Notes: generated by a model not told the origin, from the sequence alone. Shown: positions 34,941 through 46,899, counted from the stretch's first letter. The stretch is 64,000 nucleotides of DNA from Euclidia mi (GCA_944739405.2 OX123197.2:57388047-57452046), one strand, 5' to 3'. Numbers and translations: made by a program.

Positions 34941-36960
34941 GTTATAAAATGAAGTACCCACTGAATTATCAGTCCGTACGAATGTGATAAATTCAAAAAC
35001 TATTTAATGGATTTTCTACGGGTTTCACTACTACATAGTGTAATTCCTGAGAATGGTAAAGGTGACTTCACAGTCTGATTATTACTATTGATGGCTATAA
35101 CTATATTTACTGAAGTCTTCTTAACTTTTTGGTAAGGTGTCAATACACAGCATATTTTTAATTTATGGGAACTTTTCAATTTATTGCACTGCTGGGTACA
35201 ACAGCTTTTTGAGGGGAGTTCCTGAAAAGTCATCGAATGCACTACTTTGGAAAAGCCATAGAAACATGCAGGTTTCGTCAACATTTAAACACTAGAGAGA
35301 ACAAATGGAGTCGAAGGAACCAAAATAAAATTCGGGAGCCTTTCAAGGCATTAAAGCAATTCTCTAGCCGGCTATAATGAATTATATATAATGAATTATT
35401 CAACTTATCCATATATTTTATTAACACCTCATTTCTGAAGTAAAAATTGTCATGTTCAAAAACCAGAACAATAATCTGTCGGCATAAACTTACCATATCT
35501 GCGTCCCTTGCATACCTTGTGTATGGTATTCTTTGTAAGTTTATGTTTTGCATACCTACTCCAAACCATAAACAATAAGCCCACAGAACTATAACAATAA
35601 AAGGCATTAAAATGTTTTGCTGGGTCGTTATCTTAGCTTTCCATAACACCATCGCTTCGTTGGCCTACCACCATAAACGTACCACACAATTTTCAACTAT
35701 AACCTTGAAGAAATAAGCTTCAAAATTGCATAGGCAGAAAACAGAATTAATTTCATTAAACCATATTTTAGTTTCTTGGTATATGGCCTTTATTATTTGA
35801 AAAAAAGGAGTGAAATTGGTTAATCAATTCAGTTTCTGCTTAGTCCGTGATCCAGTCACATAGAAAAGCGATTAGATAACAGGAAATAAAGATTATTCAA
35901 AGAAAGCACGCGATTCGTAGCAACCAATATAAATTGACCTGTGAGATATTTGAATATGTACCTGTTTGGTTTTAATGGTTAAACTATGTAAGTTTTAGTA
36001 AATGCATTCGTTTTGTTAAGAATACATTTTGAATCTTTTATTGGTGGTAATGTGTTGTGTTTTCAATAACTGTGGTGAGCGATGGTGGTTATTATGAGTT
36101 TAATGTTCCATTCATTTATTTTTATTAACATATAGGTGCCTATGAACAGGTAAAATTTTGATTGCGGAACATATTTTGTTGCTACGATATTTAGAGAGAT
36201 TTATAAAAACGTTAAAAAAAGCGTTTTAGAGCAATATATTTTCGCTTTTTGTTTGAACAAGTATGATGACATGTCATATTATGTTTGCCTCTAATTGGAA
36301 TACAAGAGTTGACTGTTCCATAGTTGAAAAAGTGGTTTTAAAAATATATATGTTTCGCGGAGCAGTCTCTGAAAAGTTGAAGTTTTAAAGAAAAATTGTG
36401 TGAGTGCCGGTGACTTTGTTTTCGTTCTCTCTCATCCCGCACCTCTTCCTCAGGTTAATGGAATACTTTCTCTTTCTATAGGAAGTCAACGTTCCTTCTC
36501 ATGGTTCTACACCCTTGCTTTGCGACTGTGGCAGTAAATGTAAATGGAAATTATTAGTCGAGAATTGAACGATTATAATAAAAATCATAATCGTTCATTC
36601 ACATTGTGACCCAAACGAATAAAGAATTTTGGAATTGACAAAAAAAATACTAGAAATATTTTCATTTATTTTACATCGGTTTCTTCAGCACTAAAACCAC
36701 AGCCTTATAAATAATAGCCCATAACAAATTACTTCGCGTTACCGTTCACTTCGTAAATGGAAAATTTTAATTAACTCACTACCGAAAGCAACAAATTGTT
36801 TTTTGGAAGTTGACATAATTTACCGCCAGTCACTAAAACTGCAGAAAAAACTAATTGAAGTTTAAGCTCTGATTTTGTTGCTAATTAGTGGTAATTTGCT
36901 ACTTAGTGGACATTTTACTGATATTATAAAATATAAAGTTTGTAAGTTTATTACCTAAAT
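34941..36960. other. Spacer with one unexplained reverse open frame
   Basis: 35652-35278 (reverse) is open for 124 codons and starts with a hydrophobic segment (MPFIVIVLWAYCLWFGVGM), then YMDKLNNSLYIIHYSRLENC. It could be an exon of a membrane protein, but I cannot identify a family, splice partners or codon bias, so I do not call a gene. The remainder shows nothing supported. Confidence 0.35.
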
Positions 36961-37028
36961 CATGGATGTTAGTCTTGGTCTGGATGTTTTATGTATAATA
37001 AACTAAAAAAACAAAACAAAAAGAAACG

Positions 37029-37451
37029 GTATAGTTGATTGCATCAGGCGTTACTTGGCGGAACTCCATTATAACCTAATGGAAGGAAAGAGGAACCCAC
37101 CACGCACCCTCAGATTGACCACCCCAACTTTTGCAATAGAAAAAGGTTGACAATACCGAACTCCTCTAAATGGGTAATGGACATAGGAATGGTATGGTAT
37201 ACGACTCGTTGTGAATGAGTCGTTGCCCATCGCTCCTGAGGATGTCTCGTGCAGAGGCGAAACACGTGTCGAAGAAAAGTCGGCGCATACAGCGGGATAC
37301 TGCAAGTCAGGTATCTTCCTGGAACATATACCATTCCTATTATCCCTTATCCTTTTAGAGAAGATCGGTATTGTCAACCTTTTTCTTTTGCAATAGTTGT
37401 GGTGGTCAATCCGAGGGTGCGTGGTGGGTTCCTCTTTCCTTCCATTAGGTT
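37029..37451 (+). mobile_element. Fold-back insertion with 13-bp target duplication (Penelope-like candidate)
   Basis: acaaaaagaaacg is found at 37016-37028 and 37452-37464. The 423-bp insert has inverted arms of about 125 bp (37073-37200 against 37327-37451; e.g. aacctaatggaaggaaagagg pairs with the right end) around a 126-bp core, plus 44 bp of extra sequence on the left. The core holds a hammerhead-like motif. Penelope-like elements are known for inverted terminal copies, variable target duplications and hammerhead motifs, so a truncated member is my best guess. No RT or GIY-YIG coding is present. Confidence 0.65.
37236..37270 (+). ncRNA. Hammerhead-ribozyme-like core (candidate)
   Basis: CTGAGGA (37236-37242) fits the CUGANGA box. 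gtctc/gaggc (37244-37248 against 37254-37258) gives a 5-bp stem II. GAAA (37259-37262) is followed by a minimal stem III (C, loop acgt, G) and TC at the expected cleavage site (37269-37270). Weak points: an unpaired T at 37243 and only two obvious pairs for stem I. Confidence 0.3.
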
Positions 37452-37520
37452 ACAAAAAGAAACGTATATATGAATGTTTATCCATTATCTAGTACTCATA
37501 GTACTTGTTAGTTTGGGACT

Positions 37521-37827
37521 ATAGGTTGTAAAAATAAATTGAAAATAATTGGCCCATACATTTATTACGTCTGTCGGGTAGGTATGTATGTAGCCAACTC
37601 TGGTGTCAAGAGCTTATAGACCACCCGAGGCCTGGTGGAGGCTGTATGTTCTACTCCGTAGTGAGTCCACTAAAAGTAAAGTTTGACCTTTGAGCCTAGA
37701 TACACTTAAAACCTTCGAGATGTCTTCGACTTTCTTTGACGTGGATCACGCGTATCTATCATAAAGAGGCATGTGTGACTGACAGTGCTTAAAGCAATAG
37801 GTACTAATGAACTTTACTGCACGGTTG
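37521..37827. other. Spacer, nothing recognised
   Basis: No supported feature. Confidence 0.4.
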
Positions 37828-37985
37828 GCGTCGTAGTGGTTTACGCGGCCGCCTCGCCACTTGACACTGCGCCGAGTGTTGTGGGTTCGATTCCCCCCAC
37901 AAGACAGCACTTTGCGTGATTTACAAATTGTTGCTTCGAATCAATTGTTGCTTCGAATCAGTTTGTTGTGTCTGTCTGCGCTATA
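37828..37985 (+). repeat. tRNA-headed SINE fragment, family C
   Basis: cgtagtggtttacgcggccg (A-box-like) and gtgggttcgattcccccc (B-box-like), followed by a short body with a direct duplication of ttgttgcttcgaatca. Not a functional tRNA: the arms do not pair into a full cloverleaf. Confidence 0.65.
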
Positions 37986-38337
37986 ATCAAATTAGCCTGT
38001 AATTAAATTTAATATATTTATTGGATAGAAAGCCATTTACTCAAACACGCACAAATAATAACAAATATTATTAATCTAGCAACATTCATAAAACACGTGA
38101 GAACCAATCAAATCCTTTCTCTCCTACTCATTCCTGTCGTCATACCCTTCATATACATATACCCTATACTTCAATTAGTGTGTCCATCGGAGAATCACTC
38201 GTTACAACTCGCTCTCGCGCCGCTTCGCTAAATCTATAAACTAAAAAACATATAAAAATGCTGTGCATGTGTGAACTGAATTTGTGGGTGGATTACCAGT
38301 TTCTAAGACCTAGGAAGACAACACTGATCCTGCTATC
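37986..38337. other. Spacer before the LTR element
   Basis: AT-rich DNA. Its last four bases (tatc, 38334-38337) are the left copy of the LTR element's target duplication. Confidence 0.6.
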
Positions 38338-38531
38338 TGTTATAGATACATATTGTACCCTTTCTCGCACACCATACATTCCTTTCTGCTTACTCAACAT
38401 TTATCAGTAGTAGCCATAGAAAACCCTAAGATGCTCCTAAGTCTCTGTCCAATATCCAAACCAGACGGTTGCCTTAGCCTTAACTAAGTATATTATTTTT
38501 TTTAAACCCATTTTCCTTGAGGCTCACAACA
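38338..38531 (+). repeat. 5' LTR
   Basis: 194 bp, TG...CA ends. It should contain promoter and polyadenylation signals, though no canonical TATA box stands out. The bases just after it (tttggtggcagcg, 38532 on) occupy the primer-binding-site position; I cannot say which tRNA would prime. Confidence 0.93.
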
Positions 38532-39063
38532 TTTGGTGGCAGCGTAAAGGGATTTCAAATAATCCCCGGTACGTCTCTGTAAATTAAATAAACACGACGC
38601 GACGCGTGTGCATTTAACCGTGCCGACTCCATAGTGCATTACGAATATTGCACCGAGTTTTGACCCGGCCCGGACCCTTGAACATCAGTGTTGGTGAAGT
38701 GTAAAGGCCCATTGCTGCGCACTGCTCGTGCCGCAGCCGGTCTCGAACCTGCAACTTATACCCACTGTCGCGCACAATTCTGTGCTGCGACCGGTATATT
38801 CTCCGCGCCGACAACGCAACGACCCGCGGCTTATCGCGCCGCACATCCCGTCGAGTTCTCCGAAGATAAGTACTATGATCATCCTTATCGCGCTGTCTGC
38901 ATTCCTGTAAGTGATTTTATGTAACTACTTGGTCATTGCTGAATCTTATTTTAAACCTTTGTGTTATAATATATAAATAACCTTGTGTCGCAATTTATGC
39001 ACGTTTGTAAACGGTAAATAATTATATTGTTTTTTGTAAACCATCACATCGTAACCTATTATA

Positions 39064-40116
39064 ATGGCAGAGAGGTCTTACAGTCCCAAATATGAAAAAC
39101 CCGAAGTCACTATAACTGTCACAGAGACGGAAGGTCAAGGCCACTGCCCGCCGCCTCCAGGACCTTCGACAAGGTCTATTTCTAAAAAGAAAGCTGTAAC
39201 GACCAAACCCGAAATCCAACTTTCGACCCTATTAAAGTTTATAAAACCGTATGACGGTTGTCGAGAAAAATTAAACTCCTTTTTGGTAAATTGTAGTAAC
39301 GCATATGAGTTGGCCTCAGATATCCAAAAATATATCCTTTTTAAATACATACTTTGCCAACTGCAGAGCAAGGCGGAAACCGCATGCTCCATTAAAGAGT
39401 TTGCCAATTGGCAGCAACTGAAGTAATTCCTAAAAACCCAATTTAGTGAAAGAAAGCATTACGCTCATCTCTTAACCGAAATGCAAGAATGCAAACAACA
39501 ACTAAATGAAAACGTCAGTCAGTATGATTTAAGAATCGAAACATGTCTTTCTCTTTTGTTAACAGAGATATCCATCTCACATGGCCATAAGAGTCGAGAG
39601 ATGATAGGACGAACAGCAGCCATGGAGGAACTAGCCCTCCATCATTTTCAAATGGGACTTACGCCCCGTATCTCCAACATAGTCAGATGCAAAGCGGTTA
39701 AAACATTGAATGAAGCCATTAACATGGCTATCTCAGAAGAGAAGATACAACAATCCTTATCTTAACAAAGTCCAGGTCCGTCTGGTTTTCAACAATCAAA
39801 ACAAGATAAACCTAACACCTCAAGGTCGAATAATAAATCACCCTTCAATTCTTACCGACTAAACCAACCCGAAAGGAAGCCTAACCTAAATCCCAATCGT
39901 CCCAATAATAATAATTCTTCTACTCCATTTTGTAGATATTGTAAAACACCAGGACACACATTGGAAAAGTGTCGTAAACGGGAGTATAACAACAACCATT
40001 TCAAAAACATCGACCAGGTTCCCAAGACGCCCCAACACGTCAATTTCGTTTCCGACGAAGTATCGGAAACTAATAATGACAATTACCCAATAGTGACGCG
40101 AGGGGTACGACACTGT
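39064..40116 (+). pseudogene. LTR element gag remnant
   Basis: Opens at ATG 39064 and keeps one frame, with in-frame TAA codons at 39424 and 39763. Near the end (about 39931-39975) is a nucleocapsid-type zinc knuckle, FCRYCKTPGHTLEKC (C-x2-C-x4-H-x4-C), after an Asn/Pro/Ser-rich stretch. Gag would form the particle and bind the RNA. No frameshift is seen, only nonsense codons. Described as found; function is lost in this copy. Confidence 0.85.
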
Positions 40117-40119
40117 TGA

Positions 40120-42513
40120 TGCCGAGCCAAAAAACGAATAACCGTCTCGTCCCAGTGTCGTGCGGGACCGGGAGTTGCAAAAACCGGCATCACCCATCCG
40201 ATTTCTAAATCCAGAGTGACTCCGCTACAAGGAAGTCACTCTATCAAAATTATTAAATCATTTCAGGCAGCTCCGCATAATGGACTGCCAAAGTCCACTG
40301 TATCCACGCAGCAACGTGACGTTGATCTGCCAAAGTCCTCAGTATCCGTGCAGCAACGTAACGTTGATCTGCCGAAACCTTCCAAATCCAACGTGTTTGA
40401 AATAACAAACAATCCTGCTAAAACCCTACTACCTCACGTCCTTGTTAAATCATCCATCTCGGACACTCCACTTTCCTTGCTGGTCGATTCAGGATCCTCC
40501 GTATTCTTATTAAAAATAACCTGTATAAAGAAGCACACTAAGCTCGTAAAAGAGATCATCCAACTAAAGGGCATTGACTCCGCGGAAGAACCTGTCCGTA
40601 CCCGAGGCCACTTCCAATTAAAATTACATCTTCCAAAATTCGTAATATCACATCAATTTCACATCATTGATGTCATACACCTGCCCTATGATGGCATTAT
40701 AGGTTCCGATATGCTTAATGCCCACAATTGTAATATTAATTATAATGATAACATTCTCCGCTTTTCAAACTCATCCTTAAAATTGTACTTCCACGATCCA
40801 GCCTACATCATTCCTCCCAGAACCGAAACTATTATCGAATACTCAGTTTCAAATCCCGAGGTAAAAGAAGGTTTGGTTCTCGATCACAAAATCTCCAAGG
40901 ACCTACTAATTGCAAACTGTTTGGTCCGCGTTAAAGACAATAACAGAATCAATTTATATGTAATCAATACCTCTGAAGAACCAGTAACCTTAAAATCGAA
41001 CCTGAACCTGAAACTAGACTCAATTGAACCTTCGGAGTTTAAGCAGCAACCTCCCAATCCGAAAAAGCATACTGAAGTTATACCTAACAGCGTTACACGC
41101 ACTAATGATGTCACGATTGGTGACACATATCCTATTCCACAGATAACCGAAATCCTCGACCAACTGGGTAACAGCAGGTACTTCTCAACCCTAGACCTTG
41201 CCTCTGGGTTCCACCAGATCAAATTAAAAGAAGCTGACAAAGCCAAAACCGCGTTCAACGTCCTCGAAGGACATTTCCAATTTTTCAGAATGTCATTCGG
41301 GCTTAAAAACGCCCCATCGACTTTTCAGAGTCTTATGAACTCCGTCGTCTCAGGCTTTCAAGGTATTCGGTGCTTCGTGTACCTTGATGACGTAGTCTGC
41401 TATGGATTCGACCTGAAAACAGGCATAAATAACCTGTCAGCAATTTTCCAGAGACTTCGAGAATTCAATCTGAAACTATAGCCCGATAAGTGCGAGTTCC
41501 TTCGACGTGAAGTCTGTTACCTCGGGCATATAATAACTGAACAGGGCGTCAAACCCAATCCTTCCAAAGTTAAAGCCGTAACCGAATTTCCAGTCCCCAA
41601 GACGCCTAAAGACATAAAATCGTTTCTCGGACTTGTCTCGTATTATCGCCGTTTTATAACAGACTTCTCTAAGACTGCTAAAGCCCTCACGCACCTGCTC
41701 AAAAAGGATGTTGCGTTTAAATGGGAAAATCAACAGCAACTCGCTTTCGATACCCTGAAATATAAACTAACCACAGCTCCACTCCTAATTTATCCCGATT
41801 TTACTTAACGCTTCGTCCTCATTTGTGACGCTTCAAATTATGCTGTAGGAGCTGTACTATCCCAAGGAGCTGTGGGTAGAGATCAGCCTGTAGCCTTTGC
41901 CTCACGCACGCTCAACAAGAGCGAATCCAATTACAGCACGACCGAGAAGGAGCCGTTAGCCATACTCTTCGGTTGCAAAACGTTCCGTCCTTACCTTTAC
42001 GGACGAAAATTCCAGATAATTACCGACCATAGACCTTTGAGATGGCTATTTAATCATAAAGACCCCAGCAGTAAACTCCAGAGATGGAGGTTAAAACTGG
42101 AGGAATACGATTATGAGATAGTTTACCGCAAGGGTAAATTAAACTCCGCCGCTGATGCTCTCTCTAGATACCCAGTGAATCCTTTATATCCCGAGAACGA
42201 AAATTCGCTAAACCCCGACAGCGAAATTCCACTACAAACATCACAACCTTCGGGTTCACCTAATGAAACCGGCAGTGACCTGCAGAGCCTTCTTGCATCT
42301 CCACCGTCTAGCCTCGATGCTAATCTTATAAATCCCGAAATCGAAAAAGAAGTAATGGATTACCTGAGTTCTATTAATAATGAACCACGCCATGCTGAAG
42401 TCAATCCAGAACCGCAACCTTCGACTAGCTGGCAACATTCTGAAACCTTACCTGTTCCTCAGCAGTCTTCTCCAGAAACTCCCCCGGCACCTGACCACTT
42501 AAGACACCTATAG
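40120..42513 (+). pseudogene. LTR element pol remnant: protease, partial RT, RNase H
   Basis: Same frame as gag, separated by a TGA (40117-40119). An aspartic protease is visible at LLVDSGSS (about 40480). RT is present from just before FSTLDLASGFHQI through the catalytic YLDD (about 41380), followed by connection and RNase H. The RT fingers region that should precede position 41105 is absent, and the sequence jumps from the protease-linker type straight into the palm, so an internal deletion is likely near 41070-41105. Further stops are at 41479 (TAG) and 41806 (TAA). The open RNase H part runs 41872-42513 and ends in a Pro/Ser-rich tail. Confidence 0.88.
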
Positions 42514-43320
42514 TAAATTTTTAAAGGCACGTGCTGAATCCCTGGATATTTCTATTTCTGAACATAATGAAAACTTGCTTAAGGCCACTCAACGTCTAAT
42601 TATTATACCCACCTCAATAGACATGGATGAATCTATGCCTTACGTCCAAGAAGTTCTTAATAACTGCCCTGAAACTGATCGTAACGAATTCCTGAAACAA
42701 GAAAGAACTTTATGCACATTCTTATCTCTCTCAATTTAAAATAAAACATATCTTTTCCTGTTTACAAAAGTGCATCATTTCGATGATTACTCATATCAAG
42801 ATATTTTCAAATCCCTTAAATATGCACGTGACCAGATTATAATATCCTTTCCTACAATAACATAACACAGCCATGTTGGCATATAACACAACGGTACATA
42901 CAACCACACACTACTCACCATACGGACTCCTGTTCGGACACAAACCTCATATTCCAGACTCTGTCTATGACGACAGCTCCAACACTACTTACCCTGAATA
43001 TGTTAAAATGTTGCAACACCGCATGAAACATACACGTGATAAAGCCCTGGAATATATGCAAAAATCTAAAATGAATTCTAAAGCGTAATATGATTCTCAT
43101 ACTCGCCCTGTAACATACAAGGTTGGCGATTATGTCCCGTTAAAGAATCACCTTAGACTCCGTAAAGCCTTGTCGCCCGTATGGAAAGGCCCGTACAAGG
43201 TTGCTAAGTTACATGGTAACCATACACTATCTCTACTAATAAATAGACGCCATGTGAAGCATCACTTCGATGAAGTTAAGCACGTGAACGTCCAAGAATC
43301 AGGTACTGTGACCTGAAACC
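42514..43320 (+). pseudogene. LTR element integrase scrap
   Basis: Only the C-terminal part of an integrase is visible: AYNTTVHTTTHYSPYGLLFG at about 42875-42935, then a basic C-terminal region with frame breaks to about 43315. The zinc-binding N-terminus and the DDE catalytic core are not found between RNase H and this scrap. The intervening 360 bp codes in shifted frames for unrelated-looking peptide. Confidence 0.75.
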
Positions 43321-43450
43321 ATTTGCCTTTGTCGTAGGATTAAATTTGTATATACACCTTTTTTACTTCTTATTATTTTAGATACGTGCGTAGGTAATAT
43401 AAAAATGTTATACAAGAAACTTAAACATTTCTTAAAGAATTATTAGAATG

Positions 43451-43466
43451 TTTATTTTCATTACAG
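43451..43466 (+). promoter_or_regulatory. Probable splice acceptor for env mRNA
   Basis: tttattttcattacag followed by the env frame. A pyrimidine-rich tract ending in CAG just where env coding begins fits the spliced env message of errantiviruses. The donor was not identified. Confidence 0.5.
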
Positions 43467-45162
43467 CATACTGGCCCAATGTCACCCCGAATTGCTACAT
43501 CCAATCAACGCAAGTTCCGTTATATACTTTGACCCAATTGGCGAACTCAAAATTCGTATTAGCCATCTAGACATAGTAACACCATATGATATCTCGTATA
43601 TTGAACCCCATATACAAAATATAAATTCGGTCCTAGGTACAATGCGATTTATGTGTAACCAGATTCAATCAGAAATAACCCATAGTTTCGAATGTCACGA
43701 TATATTACAACCGTTAACAGTTCGTTATGTCGATATCGTTACTGAATATTCGACTATTACTCATCTGTTAAGCAAGAGGTTCAAACGAGGGGCGTGGATA
43801 GGTGGCATTGGCACTTTGTCCAAAACCATATTTGGTACTCTGGACGAAAATGACGCTGTCAAATACGACACCGCCATCCGAAATGTACAAGATAACGAAA
43901 ATAGATTGGCCTCGTTAATGAAAGAAAATATTTTAATAACTACTACTGTCTTATCGCAATTTAACGATACATTACGTATTGTAAAACTCAACGAGGCCAG
44001 CCTTAATCAAGCGATCGACAATTTCTCTTTGAAATTTAAAAATATAACAGCTATATCAAACGAATTAAATATTAAAACGAAAATTAATTCCATTATTAAC
44101 AGAATAGAAGCCTCATTACTAACTTTATCTTTTCGGTTAGAGGACATAACAAATGATATATTATCATGCAGTCGAAACATCCTACACCCGGCCGTCATAT
44201 CGCCCACACAGTTATACCAAGAAATTGTCGATAACTATAGATACTTACCTGTAGACCTTAAGTTACCGGTAAGCTTAGCATTAGATAATATTCATAGTTT
44301 AATAAATATATCTAGTATAGTTTGCTATAGTTTAAACAACAAAATTGTCTTCGTTTAGAAGATACCTTTAGTATCGCCTAAGGTATACAATTTGTTTCAC
44401 AACATTGCATTACCAATGCCACACAATAGTGTAAACCCGAACTCTTTTAGCTTTATAATACCTAGTAGTAAATACATAGCAATGACCAAAGATAAAACAG
44501 AATACTGAAGCCTCGACTCATTGAAGGAATGCATAGCGATAAGCGCCCGCGAGTATGTCTGTGACGTCATGACCGTGTTCCCAACCAGTGCGAATCCCAG
44601 TTGCGAAAGTGAGCTATTATCGAATGTGATAAGTGTTTTACCAGTGCAGTGTCAAACAGACTTCCTACACGGACTCATAGACTTATGGAAACCGTTCCAC
44701 AGTAATGAGTGGATTTATGTACAATCGCGTAGTAATAAGCTGTACATCGAATGTTCAGATAGGAAAATACCTGATGTAGACATCATTGGCACAGGAATTC
44801 TTAGTATTCCAAACAACTGTATCGCGCATTGTAAAACTACAAAATTAATACCCAAATTTAAAAACTTAAGTATTAATGTTTCTGTCATCCATACCAACTT
44901 TAACATTTTGAACGATTCCTGCTGCAATATAGATAAGTTTAATAGTGTAAATAATGAGCCTCCTTTGAAATTACAAAACATCGACTTAGACGTTTTTACA
45001 ATAGAAACGAAATCAAGGCTAAGATCCGTATCTGATGCGACGGAAAGTATTTTAAACCAACACCCAATAATAAAGTACGAGGCTCATTACTCGATTATAA
45101 TTATCTTTATAATTTGTATCTTGTCTATTTTCTTTATTTTTAAGTTGCTTTTTGTGTATTAA
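43467..45162 (+). pseudogene. LTR element env remnant (baculovirus F-like fusion glycoprotein)
   Basis: One continuous frame from the splice acceptor to a TAA at 45160, interrupted by in-frame TAG (44356) and TGA (44506) codons. A furin-like basic site (KRFKR, residues 95-99 counted from 43492) is followed at once by a glycine-rich hydrophobic stretch, then a long helical region: the cleavage-site and fusion-peptide arrangement of the F-like envelope family. The C-terminus has a clear membrane segment (IIIIFIICILSIFFIF) close to the end. In its intact form such a protein mediates membrane fusion; here it is truncated by stops. Confidence 0.85.
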
Positions 45163-45227
45163 ATCGCGCAACCGTCTCATCCTACATTCGAAATTTCTAC
45201 CCCGATGTTTAGTCTACCCCTGGGAGG

Positions 45228-45418
45228 TGTTATAGATACATATTGTACCCTTTCTCGCACACCATACATTCCTTTCTGCTTACTCAACATTTATCAGTAG
45301 TAGCCATAGAAAACCCTAAGATGCTCCTAAGTCTCTGTCCAATATCCAAACCAGACGGTTGCCTTAGCCTTAACTAAGTATTTTTTTTTTAAACCCATTT
45401 TCCTTGAGGCTCACAACA
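45228..45418 (+). repeat. 3' LTR
   Basis: 191 bp, identical by eye to the 5' LTR except for a shorter T-rich run near its end (about 45381-45390). Preceded by a short purine tract (gggagg, 45222-45227) in the polypurine-tract position. Confidence 0.93.
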
Positions 45419-46679
45419 TATCGAAGAAATCACCCCACGCATGCTCCATTAATCCGCTCCATCCGTAAGTACCTAAAACTCCTAGTCTCAGCGCCCACAG
45501 TGTCCTTTAATGGTATGATTTCCCCGCGACACAGGATTTAGAGCTAATTTAGAGCTAATGCGCGAGTTGTCGTTAAAATATATACATACATAATTATGTA
45601 TATTTCCCTAATTCGTGCCGAAACGAGTAATCCCCTACCTACCTAAGAAAAAATATTTTTATTACATTTATCGTTGACAATTGTTATTTAAATTGGACAG
45701 AGCAGTACCCGATAACGTTGCCGAGGGCCCGACAGGGCCTGACACTAATTGAGTCGAACCAGAAATGTAAGAATTGCTAAAAGTATAATCACAATTTAAG
45801 ATTTATGTCTATTTTTGTAGACAGATATTACAAAGAAAGCATTGGTAATCAATCGTATTTATTATACACTAGCTGAGAACGCGGTTACACTCGCGTTATG
45901 TAGGGCTGCTGCTCCGCACCTTTGGCACATAGCGTGATGTTATAAAGCCGTTAATCTTCCTTGATAAATCCAACATAAAGCAACTTAATAATATTAGATA
46001 CTGAACCGCAGGTAAGGCCAGTTTAAGTGTGTATATTAAGTCTATGTTCTATAATAATCCATAATGAGCTCCATCACAAATTAAAACTAAATGTACATTT
46101 TAAAATAAAAATTTTGTAAACAATATTTTCATTATGCTGCATACAATACCATGTATCTTACTCAGCACTACTTTTATTTCACTATGTTTTAGTTTTATCG
46201 AAAGGCACGTCGAAATACTTTATAAGTACAGATCAAAATAAAAAGCTCCTGGGGTCAAATATTGATATGAAAGTATTACGGTAACATGATTGCCTGAAAC
46301 CTAAACATTATACGTATGTTATCGATCTCTCAAAGACCCTTTTAAATAATGTATGCTCTTTCCGAGGATATAATAATGCCCGAGGCAAAGTAGTTTGTAC
46401 CACTCTATATTTTTAACTGTTATAAGCTCGGTTCGTATTCTATTTATAGACCTTTCATGATGAAAGCAGAAAAAAATGTCCTATCAGTTAAAGTAGGTAC
46501 TCTTGTTTAGTAATACATATATACCTCAACCTTCGTAATTTATAATTACCTTTTGGCTACGATATTGTACCGGTTGCCGACGGCATCTATCGAAAAATGA
46601 TGAAGACAACCGACTCTGACGACATCTTACGGACATGACGGAACTAGCTCCCACATCGCGCAATTATATATATTTTTAT
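45419..46679. other. Spacer with a repeat scrap
   Basis: Near 45870-45985, cactagctgagaacgcgg ... gcacatagcgtgatgttata ... cttccttgataaatccaac resembles a common lepidopteran repeat beginning CTAGCTG...CGCG. Otherwise AT-rich DNA without features. Confidence 0.5.
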
Positions 46680-46899
46680 AGACTCCCGCTTGTATCCCCG
46701 AAGGGGTAGGCAGAGGTATAATATTACACCCACATTTCGCCATGAATGTTTAGGTCCCACGTAATAGGGGGTGAGCCTATTGCCGTTACCGGGCACATCA
46801 CTAGACTCCGTGCTGCTACTGAGAATTCGGAAAAACCCAGTAACACTTTTGCCCGTCCCGGGAATCGAGCCCGCATACGCTATCCACTGGACCACGGAC
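46680..46899 (-). repeat. SINE family A, nearly full length (copy 6)
   Basis: Tail ccccgaaggggtaggcagag, body gtgctgctactgagaattc and acccagtaacacttttgcc, head ggaatcgagcccgcatacgc and tatccactggaccacgg. Confidence 0.87.

Larger units (their letters stand above)
36961..37520 (+). repeat. SINE family B body, split by an insertion
   Basis: tggatgttagtcttggtctg ... atgtataataaac (36961-about 37015) and tgtttatccattatctagtactcatag (about 37474-37500) are the two halves of the same SINE body in the correct order. They are interrupted by the unit at 37029-37451. The head is missing. Confidence 0.8.
38338..45418 (+). mobile_element. Errantivirus-like (Gypsy/Ty3 with env) LTR element, defective
   Basis: 7,081 bp bounded by LTRs of 194 and 191 bp that begin TGTTATAG and end CACAACA, with a 4-bp target duplication TATC (38334-38337 and 45419-45422). 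Order: LTR, leader, gag, protease, RT, RNase H, integrase scrap, env, LTR, the layout of insect errantiviruses (an old retrovirus-like copy). The LTRs differ only in a T-rich run, so insertion was recent. Yet gag-pol and env carry nonsense codons, the N-terminal part of RT and most of integrase are missing, and the element cannot move by itself. Confidence 0.95.

Noticed and set aside
37069..37473. Overlapping open frames on both strands around 37.1-37.5 kb
   Set aside because: They are mirror images produced by the inverted arms of the fold-back insertion.
38614..38924. Several short frames on both strands just after the 5' LTR
   Set aside because: Non-coding leader of the LTR element; frames overlap each other and precede the gag start at 39064.
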